DNA of 64,000 bases from Bacteroidota bacterium (lineage in GTDB: Bacteria; Bacteroidota; Bacteroidia; JABEUT01): contig JABDCA010000013.1 in NCBI GenBank assembly GCA_013288345.1, positions 1-64,000 of the forward strand. The letters run 5' to 3'. Position numbers and translations under genes: made by a program. The notes under the pieces are model-generated. The model saw only the letters and a program-made list of their open reading frames with translations. It was not told the DNA's origin and did no database searches. Positions within the stretch are counted from its first letter, which is position 1. Each line of letters starts with the position of its first letter. Below are positions 46,416-56,958 of the stretch, piece by piece.

Positions 46416-47534
46416 ATGGCCCTATACAATACCAGAAACCTGTATGTCGATTTTCTGCGTGGAGTTTCAATCATACTTGTTCTGTTATTGCATTTTGCTT
46501 TAGCCTATCACCTTAGCGATAGTATACTTGGCACTATCTTTTCTAAAAAAATAATTTCATCAATTGTAAGCAATGGCAATTATGGAGTAACCATGTTTTT
46601 TGTCATATCGGGTTTTCTCATCACCTCAAAATCGGTAGAGCGCTATAAAGTATTGGGCAATGTAAATGCTCTTAGTTTTTACCTGATGCGTTTTGCACGT
46701 ATAGTACCATCACTTTTACTTGTACTTGTTATTCTGGTACTTCTCAGCTTTACTCCAATGGATATATTTCACAATAGCCCCTCTAAAAATGTATCCATGT
46801 TCACCACTGTTCTTTCGGTACTAACCTTCTGGCATAATGTATTAATGGCAAAGGTTGGGTACTTTAATTACTGCATCAATATATTCTGGTCGCTATCGGT
46901 AGAAGAAGTATTCTATTTCACATTCCCCATTCTTTGTCTAATCTTTCGAAAAGAAAAATTTATTATTCCTGTATGGATTCTATTTATCATACTGGCTCCT
47001 ATATATAGGAGTTTCCACACAGATGATGAAATAATTGCACTCTATGGTTATTGGTCGTGTTTTGATGGAATTGCATTGGGATGTTGTGCTGCCTTGTTTG
47101 CAAAAAAATATAAGATAGAAGGGATGAAAGGAAAGTTTCTCAGCCTTTTTTCAATTGCATTAATTGCCATTACCTATTTCTATAGCGGCATAATGGATAA
47201 TGTGGTTTATGGAGTATCGTTGGTTGGTTTGGGGACTGCCCTATTACTAATTCAAACTTACAACAAACACGCATCGCCGTTATTTTCAAAAAACATACTT
47301 ACCAGAATCATTTGCTGGTTCGGTAAATGCAGTTACGAACTTTACCTGTTTCATATTGTTATACTGGCTTTAATGAAAACAATTGTTAGTCGTGAACAAT
47401 TGGGGCAATACAGTAAAGTACTATGGCTACTGGCATTTCTAATCATATCTGCTTTGCTGGCTGAAGTTATTTCATCTTACTATTCTGAGCCATTAAATAA
47501 AAGATTGCGAAAGCTTTATAGCCCGGCTACCTAA
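46416..47534 (+). CDS. Acyltransferase family 3 (OafA/YrhL-like) membrane protein
   Basis: NLYVDFLRGVSIILVLLLHFALAYHL, GNYGVTMFFVISGFLITSKSV, NIFWSLSVEEVFYFTFPIL. Confidence 0.93.
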   Translation: MALYNTRNLYVDFLRGVSIILVLLLHFALAYHLSDSILGTIFSKKIISSIVSNGNYGVTMFFVISGFLITSKSVERYKVLGNVNALSFYLMRFARIVPSLLLVLVILVLLSFTPMDIFHNSPSKNVSMFTTVLSVLTFWHNVLMAKVGYFNYCINIFWSLSVEEVFYFTFPILCLIFRKEKFIIPVWILFIILAPIYRSFHTDDEIIALYGYWSCFDGIALGCCAALFAKKYKIEGMKGKFLSLFSIALIAITYFYSGIMDNVVYGVSLVGLGTALLLIQTYNKHASPLFSKNILTRIICWFGKCSYELYLFHIVILALMKTIVSREQLGQYSKVLWLLAFLIISALLAEVISSYYSEPLNKRLRKLYSPAT

Positions 47535-47562
47535 TGTCAGAATCCCCATTACCTTTGCATAT

Positions 47563-48594
47563 ATGATAAAACGAATTCATTCAATTCTGCTGCTCTTAGT
47601 TTGTGCAGGAATTATTTTGCTTGCATCATGCAACAACAATCCCCTTAAAATAAATGTATCGGGTATTAATATACCTCCTGTAAAAATTGACAGGCTTGAA
47701 AAAGATATGTTTGCTATGCCGATAGATAGCATCAATAAATACACACCCATACTCGAAAAAAAATACGGAAGGTTTTACGATCAGTTTGTTATTGATGTAA
47801 TTAACGATGCAGGCATCAGAGATTCTACCTACAATGCGGGGCTAAGGCGTTTTGTTACCGATAAGGATATGCGGCATGTATACGATACTTGCGAAAAAAT
47901 ATATCCTGATATGTCCTTCCTAGAAAATGGTTTGACAGATGCATTCAAACATTTCAGATATTATTTTCCTGAACGGGCGTTACCCCGAATAGTAACTGCA
48001 ATAAGTGGCTTTAATTATGCACTTGCATACAAAGACAGCACATTGGCTATATCGCTGGACATGTATTTAGGAAAAAAATCGCCCTATTATATTATGTTGC
48101 GTTTCCCTGAATTTAAAATGCTGCACATGAGCAAAGATTATATGCTTTGCGATGCTGTTTATGGTTGGCTGCAAAGCGCTTTTAAGCCTAACGAAGATAA
48201 AAACGATATGCTTGCAGCAATAGTGCACGAAGGAAAAATAAGATACATGGAAGATGCTCTACTACCCGATATTGGCGATACCACCAAGATGTGGTACACC
48301 GGCAAACAACTGGCCTGGTGCAAAGAAAATGAATTTAATATGTGGGCATACCTAATTGAAAAACGAATGATCTATTCTACCGACCAAACCGATATTTTAA
48401 AATTTACCGACGATGGCCCGTTTACCGCTGCATTCAATCACGACTTCTGTCCATCTCGCGTTGGGCACTGGCTTGGCTGGCAAATAGTACGCAGTTATAT
48501 GAAGAACAACCGAAAGGTAAGCCTGGCACAATTAATGGCAGAAACGAATGCCGATAGAATTTTGCAAAAATCGGGGTACAAACCATCTAAATAA
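47563..48594 (+). CDS. gldB: Gliding motility lipoprotein GldB-like
   Basis: Lipobox ILLASC; IKIDRLEKDMF, ALPRIVTAISGFNYALAYKDSTLAISLDMYLGKKSPYY. Confidence 0.8.
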   Translation: MIKRIHSILLLLVCAGIILLASCNNNPLKINVSGINIPPVKIDRLEKDMFAMPIDSINKYTPILEKKYGRFYDQFVIDVINDAGIRDSTYNAGLRRFVTDKDMRHVYDTCEKIYPDMSFLENGLTDAFKHFRYYFPERALPRIVTAISGFNYALAYKDSTLAISLDMYLGKKSPYYIMLRFPEFKMLHMSKDYMLCDAVYGWLQSAFKPNEDKNDMLAAIVHEGKIRYMEDALLPDIGDTTKMWYTGKQLAWCKENEFNMWAYLIEKRMIYSTDQTDILKFTDDGPFTAAFNHDFCPSRVGHWLGWQIVRSYMKNNRKVSLAQLMAETNADRILQKSGYKPSK

Positions 48595-48604
48595 AAACAC
48601 ATTT

Positions 48605-49249
48605 ATGAATTTCTTTTCTGAAGCACTCGAAGCCTATATTGAAAACCATACTACTCCCGAACCTGAGGTATTGAAAGAGCTTAACCGCGAAACCCATGCG
48701 CATGTATTAATGCCCCAAATGTTATCGGGGCATTTGCAGGGAAGGTTTTTGAAAATGCTTACCTGTATGATACAGCCCAAACAAGTACTGGAGATTGGAA
48801 CTTTTACAGGTTATTCAGGTATTAGCATTGCTGAAGGATTGAAAGACGGAGGTACTATTCACACCATAGATATTAATGAAGAATTACTGGCTATGGTACA
48901 GAAGTATGTTAAAGAATCGGGAACTGAGAAAAAAGTAAAAACATATACGGGTAATGCATCGGAGATAATACCAACTATGAATTATGTTTTTGATATGGTA
49001 TTTATAGATGCCGATAAAAAGAATTATTCAAACTATTACGATATTGTTTTTGATAAGGTGCGTAAGGGTGGTTACATTATAGCTGATAATGTATTGTGGA
49101 GCGGTAAGGTGGTTGAAAAAGCCAGCAAGCCTGACGTTGACACTAAAGCCATTATGGACTACAACAACAAAGTAACTAGCGACCCACGTGTGGAAAATGT
49201 ATTAGTCCCTATTCGCGATGGGCTTATGATAGCACGTAAGTTAGTCTAG
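48605..49249 (+). CDS. Class I SAM-dependent O-methyltransferase
   Basis: QVLEIGTFTGYSGISIAEGLKDGGTIHTIDINEE, FDMVFIDADKKNYSNYYDIVFDKVRKGGYIIADNVLWSGKV. Start MNFFSEALEAY at 48605. Confidence 0.93.
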   Translation: MNFFSEALEAYIENHTTPEPEVLKELNRETHAHVLMPQMLSGHLQGRFLKMLTCMIQPKQVLEIGTFTGYSGISIAEGLKDGGTIHTIDINEELLAMVQKYVKESGTEKKVKTYTGNASEIIPTMNYVFDMVFIDADKKNYSNYYDIVFDKVRKGGYIIADNVLWSGKVVEKASKPDVDTKAIMDYNNKVTSDPRVENVLVPIRDGLMIARKLV

Positions 49250-49951
49250 TTATTCAGTAAACTTATACCCTACCCCTCTTATAGAGTGAAAGTGCTTTGG
49301 ATTTTTAGGGTCCTGTTCAAAGTATTTACGGAAGCTTACTATGTAATTATCTACCGTGCGGGTAGAAGGAGCCGTTTCGTAGCCCCAAACTTTTTCAAGT
49401 ATAGTATCGCGTGGTACAACCTCGTTTTTGTGATCTATCAATAATCTCAATAATTCTATTTCTCTTTTACTTATCTGCTGCTTTACACCATTGGGGGTAG
49501 CAATTTCATAGCTGAGAAAATTGATAGAGTTACCTCCAAAAGAAAATTTTTCATCGCCTTGTGCTGATGGTACAGAAGATGAAGTACGTTTAAGCAGGGC
49601 CTTTACCCTTAACAATAATTCCTCCAAATGAAATGGTTTAGCCAGGTAATCATCTGCACCTAATTTTAATCCTTTTATCCTGTCTTCCGCATCGCCACGT
49701 GCAGTTAGGAATAGTATAGGCGCATGCTTATCTACCTTCCGGATATTGGTGCATAGTTCAAACCCATCCATACCCGGCAGCATCACATCTAAAATAATAA
49801 GTGAATAATGCGAGCCTCTGAACTTCTGCCAGGCCGTCTCCCCATTATCATAGGCAGTAACTGTATAACCCTCCATTTCCAGGTTAAGCTTTATAACCGA
49901 TAAAAGGTTTTTTTCGTCTTCTATTAGTAGTATTGTGTCCTGTATTTGCAT
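49250..49951 (-). CDS. OmpR-family response regulator
   Basis: ILLIEDEKNLLSVIKLNLEMEGYTV, LIILDVMLPGMDGFEL, GLKLGADDYLAKPFHLEELLLRVKALLKR. Confidence 0.95.
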   Translation of the reverse strand: MQIQDTILLIEDEKNLLSVIKLNLEMEGYTVTAYDNGETAWQKFRGSHYSLIILDVMLPGMDGFELCTNIRKVDKHAPILFLTARGDAEDRIKGLKLGADDYLAKPFHLEELLLRVKALLKRTSSSVPSAQGDEKFSFGGNSINFLSYEIATPNGVKQQISKREIELLRLLIDHKNEVVPRDTILEKVWGYETAPSTRTVDNYIVSFRKYFEQDPKNPKHFHSIRGVGYKFTE

Positions 49952-50073
49952 AATTAAGGAAGACTTACACTGAATTATCTCTTATTTGATTTGGAATTGA
50001 AAGAAAAAAATTCCATATTTGCTGTAGAAATTAAAGCAAACATAATTAATAGTATTACACAATTCTTCCCCCT

Positions 50074-52260
50074 ATGAGAAAAATTACAAGTTTACTAATA
50101 GCACTCACAGCATTTTCGGGTGCAATTACAGCATCAACTGTCCCAGTGAATACAGCCCAACAAGTGGCGGCTAATTTTTACGGACAAAACTCGCCAAACC
50201 CTGTTTCGAGCATTACACTTGCTTATACCGAGACAGATAATTCGGGCAATGCAGTTTATTACGTATTCAATATCAATGGTACCGGTGGCTTTGTAATTGT
50301 ATCGGCCGACGATGCACTTCACCCTATTATTGGTTATTCGAATGAGCCAAGGGCTTATGTTGTTCCTACAAAAGGAACAAACTTTGATTTTTGGATGCAG
50401 AAGCGCAAAACAGAAATTATTGCTTGCAAGGCTTCTAATTTAAAAGCCACCCCCGATATAACTGACGAGTGGACTTCATATATTGCTAATAAGGTGCCAC
50501 TAAGTGTACAAAATAATATGCATAAAGCAACCCAAAAGCCTTTCCCTGCTTATAAAGTATCACATGGTGCAGCAGCTCAATCGCCTATTACTGCCTACTC
50601 AAAGGATGAACCGGGCACTCACCGTGTAACAAGTAACCCATTCCCTTCCAGCACAGCTTATCTGGTGCAAAGTATATGGAATCAAAGCAGCCCTTATAAC
50701 GCTTCTCCTACAACAGCACCTTATATATATAACAGTATGTGCCCTGGTCACTCGGTAACAGGTTGTGTAGCAACTACCATGGCTCAAATTATGAGGTACT
50801 GGCAGTACCCAACAAAGGGTACAAGTTCAAGTTCTTATTGCGATTGTACAGCTAGTGGAGACAAAACTCAATATGGTACATTATCTGTTAATTATGCCAA
50901 CATGACTTACCACTATGCTAATAACATGCCTTACAATCCTTCAAAAGCAACCGATGTTGATACATTAATGTATGATGCAGGCGTTAGTGTTGCAATGAAC
51001 TATGACCCAAGTGGAAGTGCTGCATATGTGATTACTGCTGATGCAGGCGGAGGGCCATGCGCACAAAAATCTTACCCTACTTATTTTGGTTATACCATTA
51101 ACATACTGCATGGCATGGATGCGACCAGCATGAGTGCAACCGCATGGCAAGATACGTTAGAAACAGACCTTAATAAAGGCAGGGTAATTGAATACGCTGG
51201 ACAGGCATCGGATGGCGGACATACATGGGTATGCGATGGTTACAATGCAAGCAACCAGTTCCACATGAACTGGGGTTGGGGCGGTGGTGATGACGGCTGG
51301 TATGCCCTCAATGCACTTACTCCTGCAGGCTCACTTGGTACCCAGCCTACTTTCAATTCAGGCCTTGAAGCTTTAATAGGAATTGTACCTCCAATTGCAA
51401 ACCCTACCTGTAAAGGTTCAGGTATTTGCGATACAGCAACTAACCTTCCTGCCAAAGCATATCTTACTTATTATTCTCCGGGTACAAATCAGTTTTGCAC
51501 TGGTACCTATGGTGACACCATTCAGCAAGTTGCCGAATATTTTGCCAACCCGGTTTGCAGTGGCTATACCATCGGTTCAGTATATGTTTACTTTTTTAAA
51601 GCTTCATCTAAAACAGTTGGAAGAACAGTTAATGTAAACATCTGGGATAATACCGGTGTAGGTGGAGCCCCTGGAAAAATATTAACCACAAAAGCAGTTA
51701 CGGTATCAAGTATTTCAACATCTGCTCCAACATTAGTTACGTTTGCAACAGCAGTGCAACCCACTACACCGTATTATGTAGGTGTTGATTATACAACTCT
51801 TGCAGCAGCTTATAAAACAGATACAATAGGCATAGTTACCGATACTTCAAATGAAGGTACCACAGCCACTGCATGGCAGTATGATGTTGCCGCAGCCTAT
51901 GGCTTAAACGGATGGACTCCTGCAAATAATGTATGGACAGGACTTAACGTATCTCATGCTATGTGGGCGAATTTATGTTCTCCACTTGATGTGCCTACCA
52001 ATGATTTGAGCGAAGCTGTTAAGCTTTATCCTAATCCTACTACAGGTATCGTTACTGCTGAAATTTCGTTAGAACAAGCTTCAGATGTGAATGTAGAAGT
52101 TTATAACACACTCGGTCAATTGGTGCAAAAAACACAATGGAACAGTGCATTGAACTCTACACATACGCTTGACTTATCCAGTCAATCACCTGGAATGTAT
52201 TTTATAAAAATGGTAACTGACAAATCAACCGTTACCAAGAAAATTATGCTGAACAGATAA
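50074..52260 (+). CDS. C10 (streptopain-like) cysteine peptidase with T9SS C-terminal sorting domain
   Basis: Spi/C10 prodomain-like N-terminus; GCVATTMAQIMRYWQYPTKG (catalytic Cys), GGHTWVCDGYNASNQFHMNWGWGGGDDGWYALN; C-terminal LYPNPTTGIVTAEI...GMYFIKMVTDKSTVTKKIMLNR. Confidence 0.95.
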   Translation: MRKITSLLIALTAFSGAITASTVPVNTAQQVAANFYGQNSPNPVSSITLAYTETDNSGNAVYYVFNINGTGGFVIVSADDALHPIIGYSNEPRAYVVPTKGTNFDFWMQKRKTEIIACKASNLKATPDITDEWTSYIANKVPLSVQNNMHKATQKPFPAYKVSHGAAAQSPITAYSKDEPGTHRVTSNPFPSSTAYLVQSIWNQSSPYNASPTTAPYIYNSMCPGHSVTGCVATTMAQIMRYWQYPTKGTSSSSYCDCTASGDKTQYGTLSVNYANMTYHYANNMPYNPSKATDVDTLMYDAGVSVAMNYDPSGSAAYVITADAGGGPCAQKSYPTYFGYTINILHGMDATSMSATAWQDTLETDLNKGRVIEYAGQASDGGHTWVCDGYNASNQFHMNWGWGGGDDGWYALNALTPAGSLGTQPTFNSGLEALIGIVPPIANPTCKGSGICDTATNLPAKAYLTYYSPGTNQFCTGTYGDTIQQVAEYFANPVCSGYTIGSVYVYFFKASSKTVGRTVNVNIWDNTGVGGAPGKILTTKAVTVSSISTSAPTLVTFATAVQPTTPYYVGVDYTTLAAAYKTDTIGIVTDTSNEGTTATAWQYDVAAAYGLNGWTPANNVWTGLNVSHAMWANLCSPLDVPTNDLSEAVKLYPNPTTGIVTAEISLEQASDVNVEVYNTLGQLVQKTQWNSALNSTHTLDLSSQSPGMYFIKMVTDKSTVTKKIMLNR

Positions 52261-52281
52261 AAGAACGTTTAAGAATAATTG

Positions 52282-52316
52282 AAAATCCCGGTCAGTAAAA
52301 CGATCGGGATTTTTTA
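52282..52316 (+). terminator. Terminator after C10 peptidase gene
   Basis: aaaatcccggtcagtaaaacgatcgggattttttattt. Confidence 0.75.
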
Positions 52317-52363
52317 TTTAAGCTTACTATCTCAATTCTATAGTTATAGACATAACAACTTAA

Positions 52364-53707
52364 TTATTTCCTAAGCCGCGGGTCCATGGCATCTGTAAGT
52401 CCCTCGCCCAATAAGTTATATACCGTAACGGTAATAAAAATTGCTATACCCGGAAAAATTGCCAGCCACCATGCCGTAGGTTTATAACGAGCTTCTGCCA
52501 GTAATGAACCCCATGTAAATGTATCAGCAGGAACTCCAATACCTAAAAACGATAATGTGGCCTCGGTAAGTATTGCACTGGCGATACCAAATGCAACAGC
52601 TATAAGCACAGGCGATAGTGCATTGGGCAATGCATGGCGGAAAATAGTGCGCACTTCTGAATAGCCCAGTGCATGTGCAGCTTCAATATATTCAAGGCTT
52701 CTTATTCGTAATAATTCAGCACGGGCAAAACGGGCAATGCCAGTCCAGGTAGTAGCGCCAATAACAAGCATAACCAACATTAGCGATGGCTTGGCAATAG
52801 CAACTATAGCTATAATAAGAAATAGTGTTGGAATGGAAATCATAATTTCTATACAGCGCGAAACAATAATATCCACAGGAATATTTATTTTTTTGCCCAG
52901 TATTGGTAAACGCTTAAATGGCAGAGCCAGAATATTACCTATTACAATTACAGCGATAAAAATAAGTAAGCTGAGTAGCAATTGTCCGAAGAGTGAGAGA
53001 AAAGAATGCGTCAGTGCATCGCTTAGTATGTATGAGCGCAAACCAAATGCGTAAAATATACCAAGCGCAAAAAACAGTAAATTAAATATCAAACTACTAC
53101 GTGATACTTTCAATCGTTCATCACCAAAATAGCCTGCAAGTGAGCCCAGTATTAAACCAATTAATGTGGCAATGCTCATAGATACAATGCCCACAAGCAA
53201 AGCAATGCGCGTGCCATATATCATGGCAGCAAATATGTCGTGGCCTAATTCATCAGTACCCAGCCAATGCCTCCAACGTTTCGATTTCACCTGTTGCTTA
53301 TCGAAGGGGCTTACAGAATGCACATTGGCCTCATCAATATTTTCAGGCAAGTAAGGTATAGGAGGAAATATGGACCATTTATAATTGAGTTTTTTCCATT
53401 CTACATTTTGCAATTCCGAGGGCCATTCGTTTATTCCCATAACCACAGTATATGACCTTAGTATAGGAAAGTAAACATGATTATTGTAATTACATACCAA
53501 TGGTTTTTCGTTGGCAATAAAATCAGCAAGCGATGCCAATGCAACCAAAAAGAAAACAACACGCAAGGAATACACTGCCAGCTTATTTTTCCTGAATTGC
53601 TTCTTAACCATCATCCAATAACTCTGCGAAGTACCTGCATTAGCAACCTGCTGCATTGCTTCATCAGCATACCGACTCGGATTTACTATTTTAGCTAGTA
53701 TGCTCAT
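52364..53707 (-). CDS. ABC transporter permease, OppC-like
   Basis: GTDELGHDIFAAMIYGTRIALLVGIVSMSIATLIGLILG; EAAHALGYSEVRTIFRHALPNALSPVLI. Start MSILAKIVNPSRYADEAM at 53707. Confidence 0.93.
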   Translation of the reverse strand: MSILAKIVNPSRYADEAMQQVANAGTSQSYWMMVKKQFRKNKLAVYSLRVVFFLVALASLADFIANEKPLVCNYNNHVYFPILRSYTVVMGINEWPSELQNVEWKKLNYKWSIFPPIPYLPENIDEANVHSVSPFDKQQVKSKRWRHWLGTDELGHDIFAAMIYGTRIALLVGIVSMSIATLIGLILGSLAGYFGDERLKVSRSSLIFNLLFFALGIFYAFGLRSYILSDALTHSFLSLFGQLLLSLLIFIAVIVIGNILALPFKRLPILGKKINIPVDIIVSRCIEIMISIPTLFLIIAIVAIAKPSLMLVMLVIGATTWTGIARFARAELLRIRSLEYIEAAHALGYSEVRTIFRHALPNALSPVLIAVAFGIASAILTEATLSFLGIGVPADTFTWGSLLAEARYKPTAWWLAIFPGIAIFITVTVYNLLGEGLTDAMDPRLRK

Positions 53708-53708
53708 T

Positions 53709-55136
53709 TCAGGCAGTGGCTTTTGTAAATGAAATTCTCGGATCGGCCATGGCATAAAGTATATCGGCAACCAAAGTACCCAGTAAGGTAAGCAAAGCAG
53801 CAAACATAACATCTGCAAACACTACCGGGTAATCGTTTGCAAGTAGTGCATTATAGCTTATTTGCCCCATACCGGGAATTGAAAATATTTGTTCGATAAC
53901 CACCGAGCCAGATAATAATAAAGGAAAAACATTTGCAAATAAAGTAATTACCGGCAGCAACGAATTACGGAAAGCATGTTTCCATATCACAACATTTTCC
54001 GAAAGGCCCTTTGCTTTGGCCGTACGTATATAATCTTGCCCAATTACATTTAGCATACCACCACGCATCTGGCGCGATATAAATGCAAGAGACGTATATG
54101 TCCAGCAAATAAGCGGTAGAATTAAGCGATATAAACCTTGTGTGATATGATACATGAACGGTGCATCGGAAGGAATAGGCGCAGCACCAGGTGCAGGAAA
54201 CCAGGAGAACCAATCGCCACCACAAAAGAAAATAATAAGCAAAGTAGCAATCCAGAAATTGGGCAGGGAATAGAGCATGAACAAACCCGATGTAGTTAAC
54301 TTCTCTCGTTTACTTCCTTTATTCACTGCAGCTTTTACTCCTATAGGTATAGCTATAAAATAAGCCAGCAGTATCGATATAAAGCTAATACCCATGGTCC
54401 ATTTCATGGCATCCCAAATTATGGGGCCAACAGGCCGCATATCCTGGTACGATAAACCAAAATCTCCCCTAAGGAAACTTACCAACCAATGATGATATTG
54501 GTTCCTGAAGCCATACCAGTGCATTACTGGTATGTATTTACGGTAAGGCGATTGGTTATCTATAATGTTTTTCTCGGCAGATTTTAAGGCGACTAGATTT
54601 GGTGTAAGCAATTGTAAAGAAGAATTGCTTTTGGAAATAACATTATCAAGTTTATTAAACAGTCCTGTTATTTTATCCTGATCGTAATTTATGTACAAAG
54701 AATTAACTACAGTCTTTGCACTAATAAGTTTATCAGCAATAGCACTGTCAGTTTTTATGCTATTCAACTTATCTTCAAACTGTTTAATTGAAGTATAATA
54801 CTTTGCTACATCCGGCCAATTACCATATATAAAAGCAATATGCTTGAGATTCTCTCTTACATCGGTTTTAGCAATATGGTATAAGGTATCGCTTGCAGTC
54901 GCATTAGTAATACTCAAATAAAATAGCGGCAGGTCGAGTCCGAGTTTGTGGCGTAATGAAAGATACGCGGACTCATCCACCAGGCCTTTTACCGACTGTC
55001 CTTCGCCTTGCTGTTTAGTTAATATGGTTTCAACAGGGTCGCCGGGTGCATTAATACCAATAATGAACGTGATGAGCGAAATAGCTATCAGCGTAGGAAT
55101 AAAAATAAATATCCGCTTAACTATGTACTTCAGCAT
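53709..55136 (-). CDS. ABC transporter permease, OppB-like, with large insertion after TM1
   Basis: IVKRIFIFIPTLIAISLITFIIG; RTAKAKGLSENVVIWKHAFRNSLLPVITLFANVFPLLLSGSVVIEQIFSIPGMG. Confidence 0.93.
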   Translation of the reverse strand: MLKYIVKRIFIFIPTLIAISLITFIIGINAPGDPVETILTKQQGEGQSVKGLVDESAYLSLRHKLGLDLPLFYLSITNATASDTLYHIAKTDVRENLKHIAFIYGNWPDVAKYYTSIKQFEDKLNSIKTDSAIADKLISAKTVVNSLYINYDQDKITGLFNKLDNVISKSNSSLQLLTPNLVALKSAEKNIIDNQSPYRKYIPVMHWYGFRNQYHHWLVSFLRGDFGLSYQDMRPVGPIIWDAMKWTMGISFISILLAYFIAIPIGVKAAVNKGSKREKLTTSGLFMLYSLPNFWIATLLIIFFCGGDWFSWFPAPGAAPIPSDAPFMYHITQGLYRLILPLICWTYTSLAFISRQMRGGMLNVIGQDYIRTAKAKGLSENVVIWKHAFRNSLLPVITLFANVFPLLLSGSVVIEQIFSIPGMGQISYNALLANDYPVVFADVMFAALLTLLGTLVADILYAMADPRISFTKATA

Positions 55137-55156
55137 GCGGAAGCGGGGTTACACAT

Positions 55157-56902
55157 TTAGTTATCTGCAGCGGCTTTAAAACCAGCCTCCCAGTAATAGG
55201 GGTTTATAGGCGACGGGTATGCGTTGGAATATTTTTTGTTGATGGCTATAAGGGCTTCCTGCGAGAACAGAAATATATAACTGCACTGTTCGTGCATAAT
55301 TACCTGCAAACGTTTTAACATTTGCGATTGCTTTGTTGCATCAAGCTCCACACGAATAGAATCGATAAGTGCATCAGAAGCATCGTTGCCAAAGCTGGTA
55401 AAGTTCGAACCTTTGTTAAGCGCAGAGCTAGTATAAAATATCTGTTTATAATCTTGCGGGCCTGGTTGTGTTACCCATCCGCCCATATACATTTCGAAAT
55501 TATGGGTTCTCAGGTTTTCTAAAAACACATTATTATCTTGCTCCCTTACATCAATAGTTATACCTACTTTACGGGCTTCTTCTTTAAATACCAGTCCCAC
55601 TTTTTTACGTTGCTCACTACCCGAAGGGCATAAATAATCAATAGTAAAGTCTGTTTTCTTTCCATCAATTACTTTATCGAGCACACCATCACCATCGCTG
55701 TCCTTCCATCCGGCAGCAGCTAACAGGGCTTTAGCTGTATCAATATTAAACGGATATGGTTTTATGGCATAGTTATAATCAGCAGAATCCATTGGAGATA
55801 TAACTCCCGTTACCTGTTGTGCATAGCCATAGTATATATCTTTAATAATGCGGGGTACGTCCATCAAGTAGGCAATTGCTTTGCGTGTATTTACATCTGC
55901 AAATTTTGGGTTCGTCATATTTATACCCAAATAGGAATACGCCATTCTCAGTGGCTGATAGGTATTAAAGTTCTTCATAAACTTATCTGACTTAGGCAGT
56001 TCAGCAAAGTCAGGTGGTTTAATATAATTTATTGCGTCAATGTTCCCGGCCTTTACCGAAACAAGTGCAGTGGTCATATCATTCACTGTTTGGTAAATAA
56101 GCTTTGAAGGGAATGCATCAAAGAAGCAATTGGTACCCTGTAGTGCATCACCCCACCAGTTAGTTTTCTTCTCCAGGGTAACACGCTGCCCCGTTACCCA
56201 TTGTGTAAAATGGTATGCGCCGCTGCCCGAAATATATTTCGGGTCACGTGAATATTTATCGGAATTATATGACTTAGCAAATGCAATCATTTTAGGATCA
56301 TGCGCAAGGCTTGTATCAGCCTGCATTTGCTTAACCGTAAAGCTCTCCATGTATTTATTCGTGTCGTACACATATTCAGGCATCACAAATATGTCGGTAC
56401 CGGTTGCTATAAGGGCAAGTGCATATTTTTCATTATATATAATGGTAAACTTTCGCGGGTTATCGGGATATAAAATTATATCGCCAACCATTTCGAAATA
56501 AGGTTTGTAGGGCTCATCATTTACCAATGGGTTTTTAATAACCTTCAAACAGAATTCTACATCTTTTGCTGTAACAGGTGTGCCATTATCCCATCTGGCT
56601 TCTTTCCTTAATTCGTAAGTAATGAGCATTCGCCCTGCAGCATCAATTTTTACACTCGGTATGCTGTCAGCTAAAACAGGAACCAGCTTAAGGGTTTTAA
56701 AATCGAAATTTAAAAGGGGCTGGAAAATATTATTATTGATATCGGGCGACACATTATCGCTGGCAAGGTACGGGTTAAGCGCACCAGCATCACCGAGTTC
56801 CCACAGAACTACTTCGGAATAATTTTTTTTGTAATTGGAACACGAATTGAAAGCCGTTGCGGCAAAAAGCAGAACAACAATAAAAAGTATGCTTTTCCTC
56901 AT
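55157..56902 (-). CDS. ABC transporter substrate-binding protein, family 5 (OppA-like lipoprotein)
   Basis: Lipobox AFNSC; LVPVLADSIPSVKIDAAGRMLITYELRKEARWDNGTPVTAKDVEFCLKVI. Confidence 0.93.
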   Translation of the reverse strand: MRKSILFIVVLLFAATAFNSCSNYKKNYSEVVLWELGDAGALNPYLASDNVSPDINNNIFQPLLNFDFKTLKLVPVLADSIPSVKIDAAGRMLITYELRKEARWDNGTPVTAKDVEFCLKVIKNPLVNDEPYKPYFEMVGDIILYPDNPRKFTIIYNEKYALALIATGTDIFVMPEYVYDTNKYMESFTVKQMQADTSLAHDPKMIAFAKSYNSDKYSRDPKYISGSGAYHFTQWVTGQRVTLEKKTNWWGDALQGTNCFFDAFPSKLIYQTVNDMTTALVSVKAGNIDAINYIKPPDFAELPKSDKFMKNFNTYQPLRMAYSYLGINMTNPKFADVNTRKAIAYLMDVPRIIKDIYYGYAQQVTGVISPMDSADYNYAIKPYPFNIDTAKALLAAAGWKDSDGDGVLDKVIDGKKTDFTIDYLCPSGSEQRKKVGLVFKEEARKVGITIDVREQDNNVFLENLRTHNFEMYMGGWVTQPGPQDYKQIFYTSSALNKGSNFTSFGNDASDALIDSIRVELDATKQSQMLKRLQVIMHEQCSYIFLFSQEALIAINKKYSNAYPSPINPYYWEAGFKAAADN

Positions 56903-56958
56903 CCGTTAAATTTGTTTGAGCAAATCTACAAAAATGAATGAACTATGCCTAATGCTAT

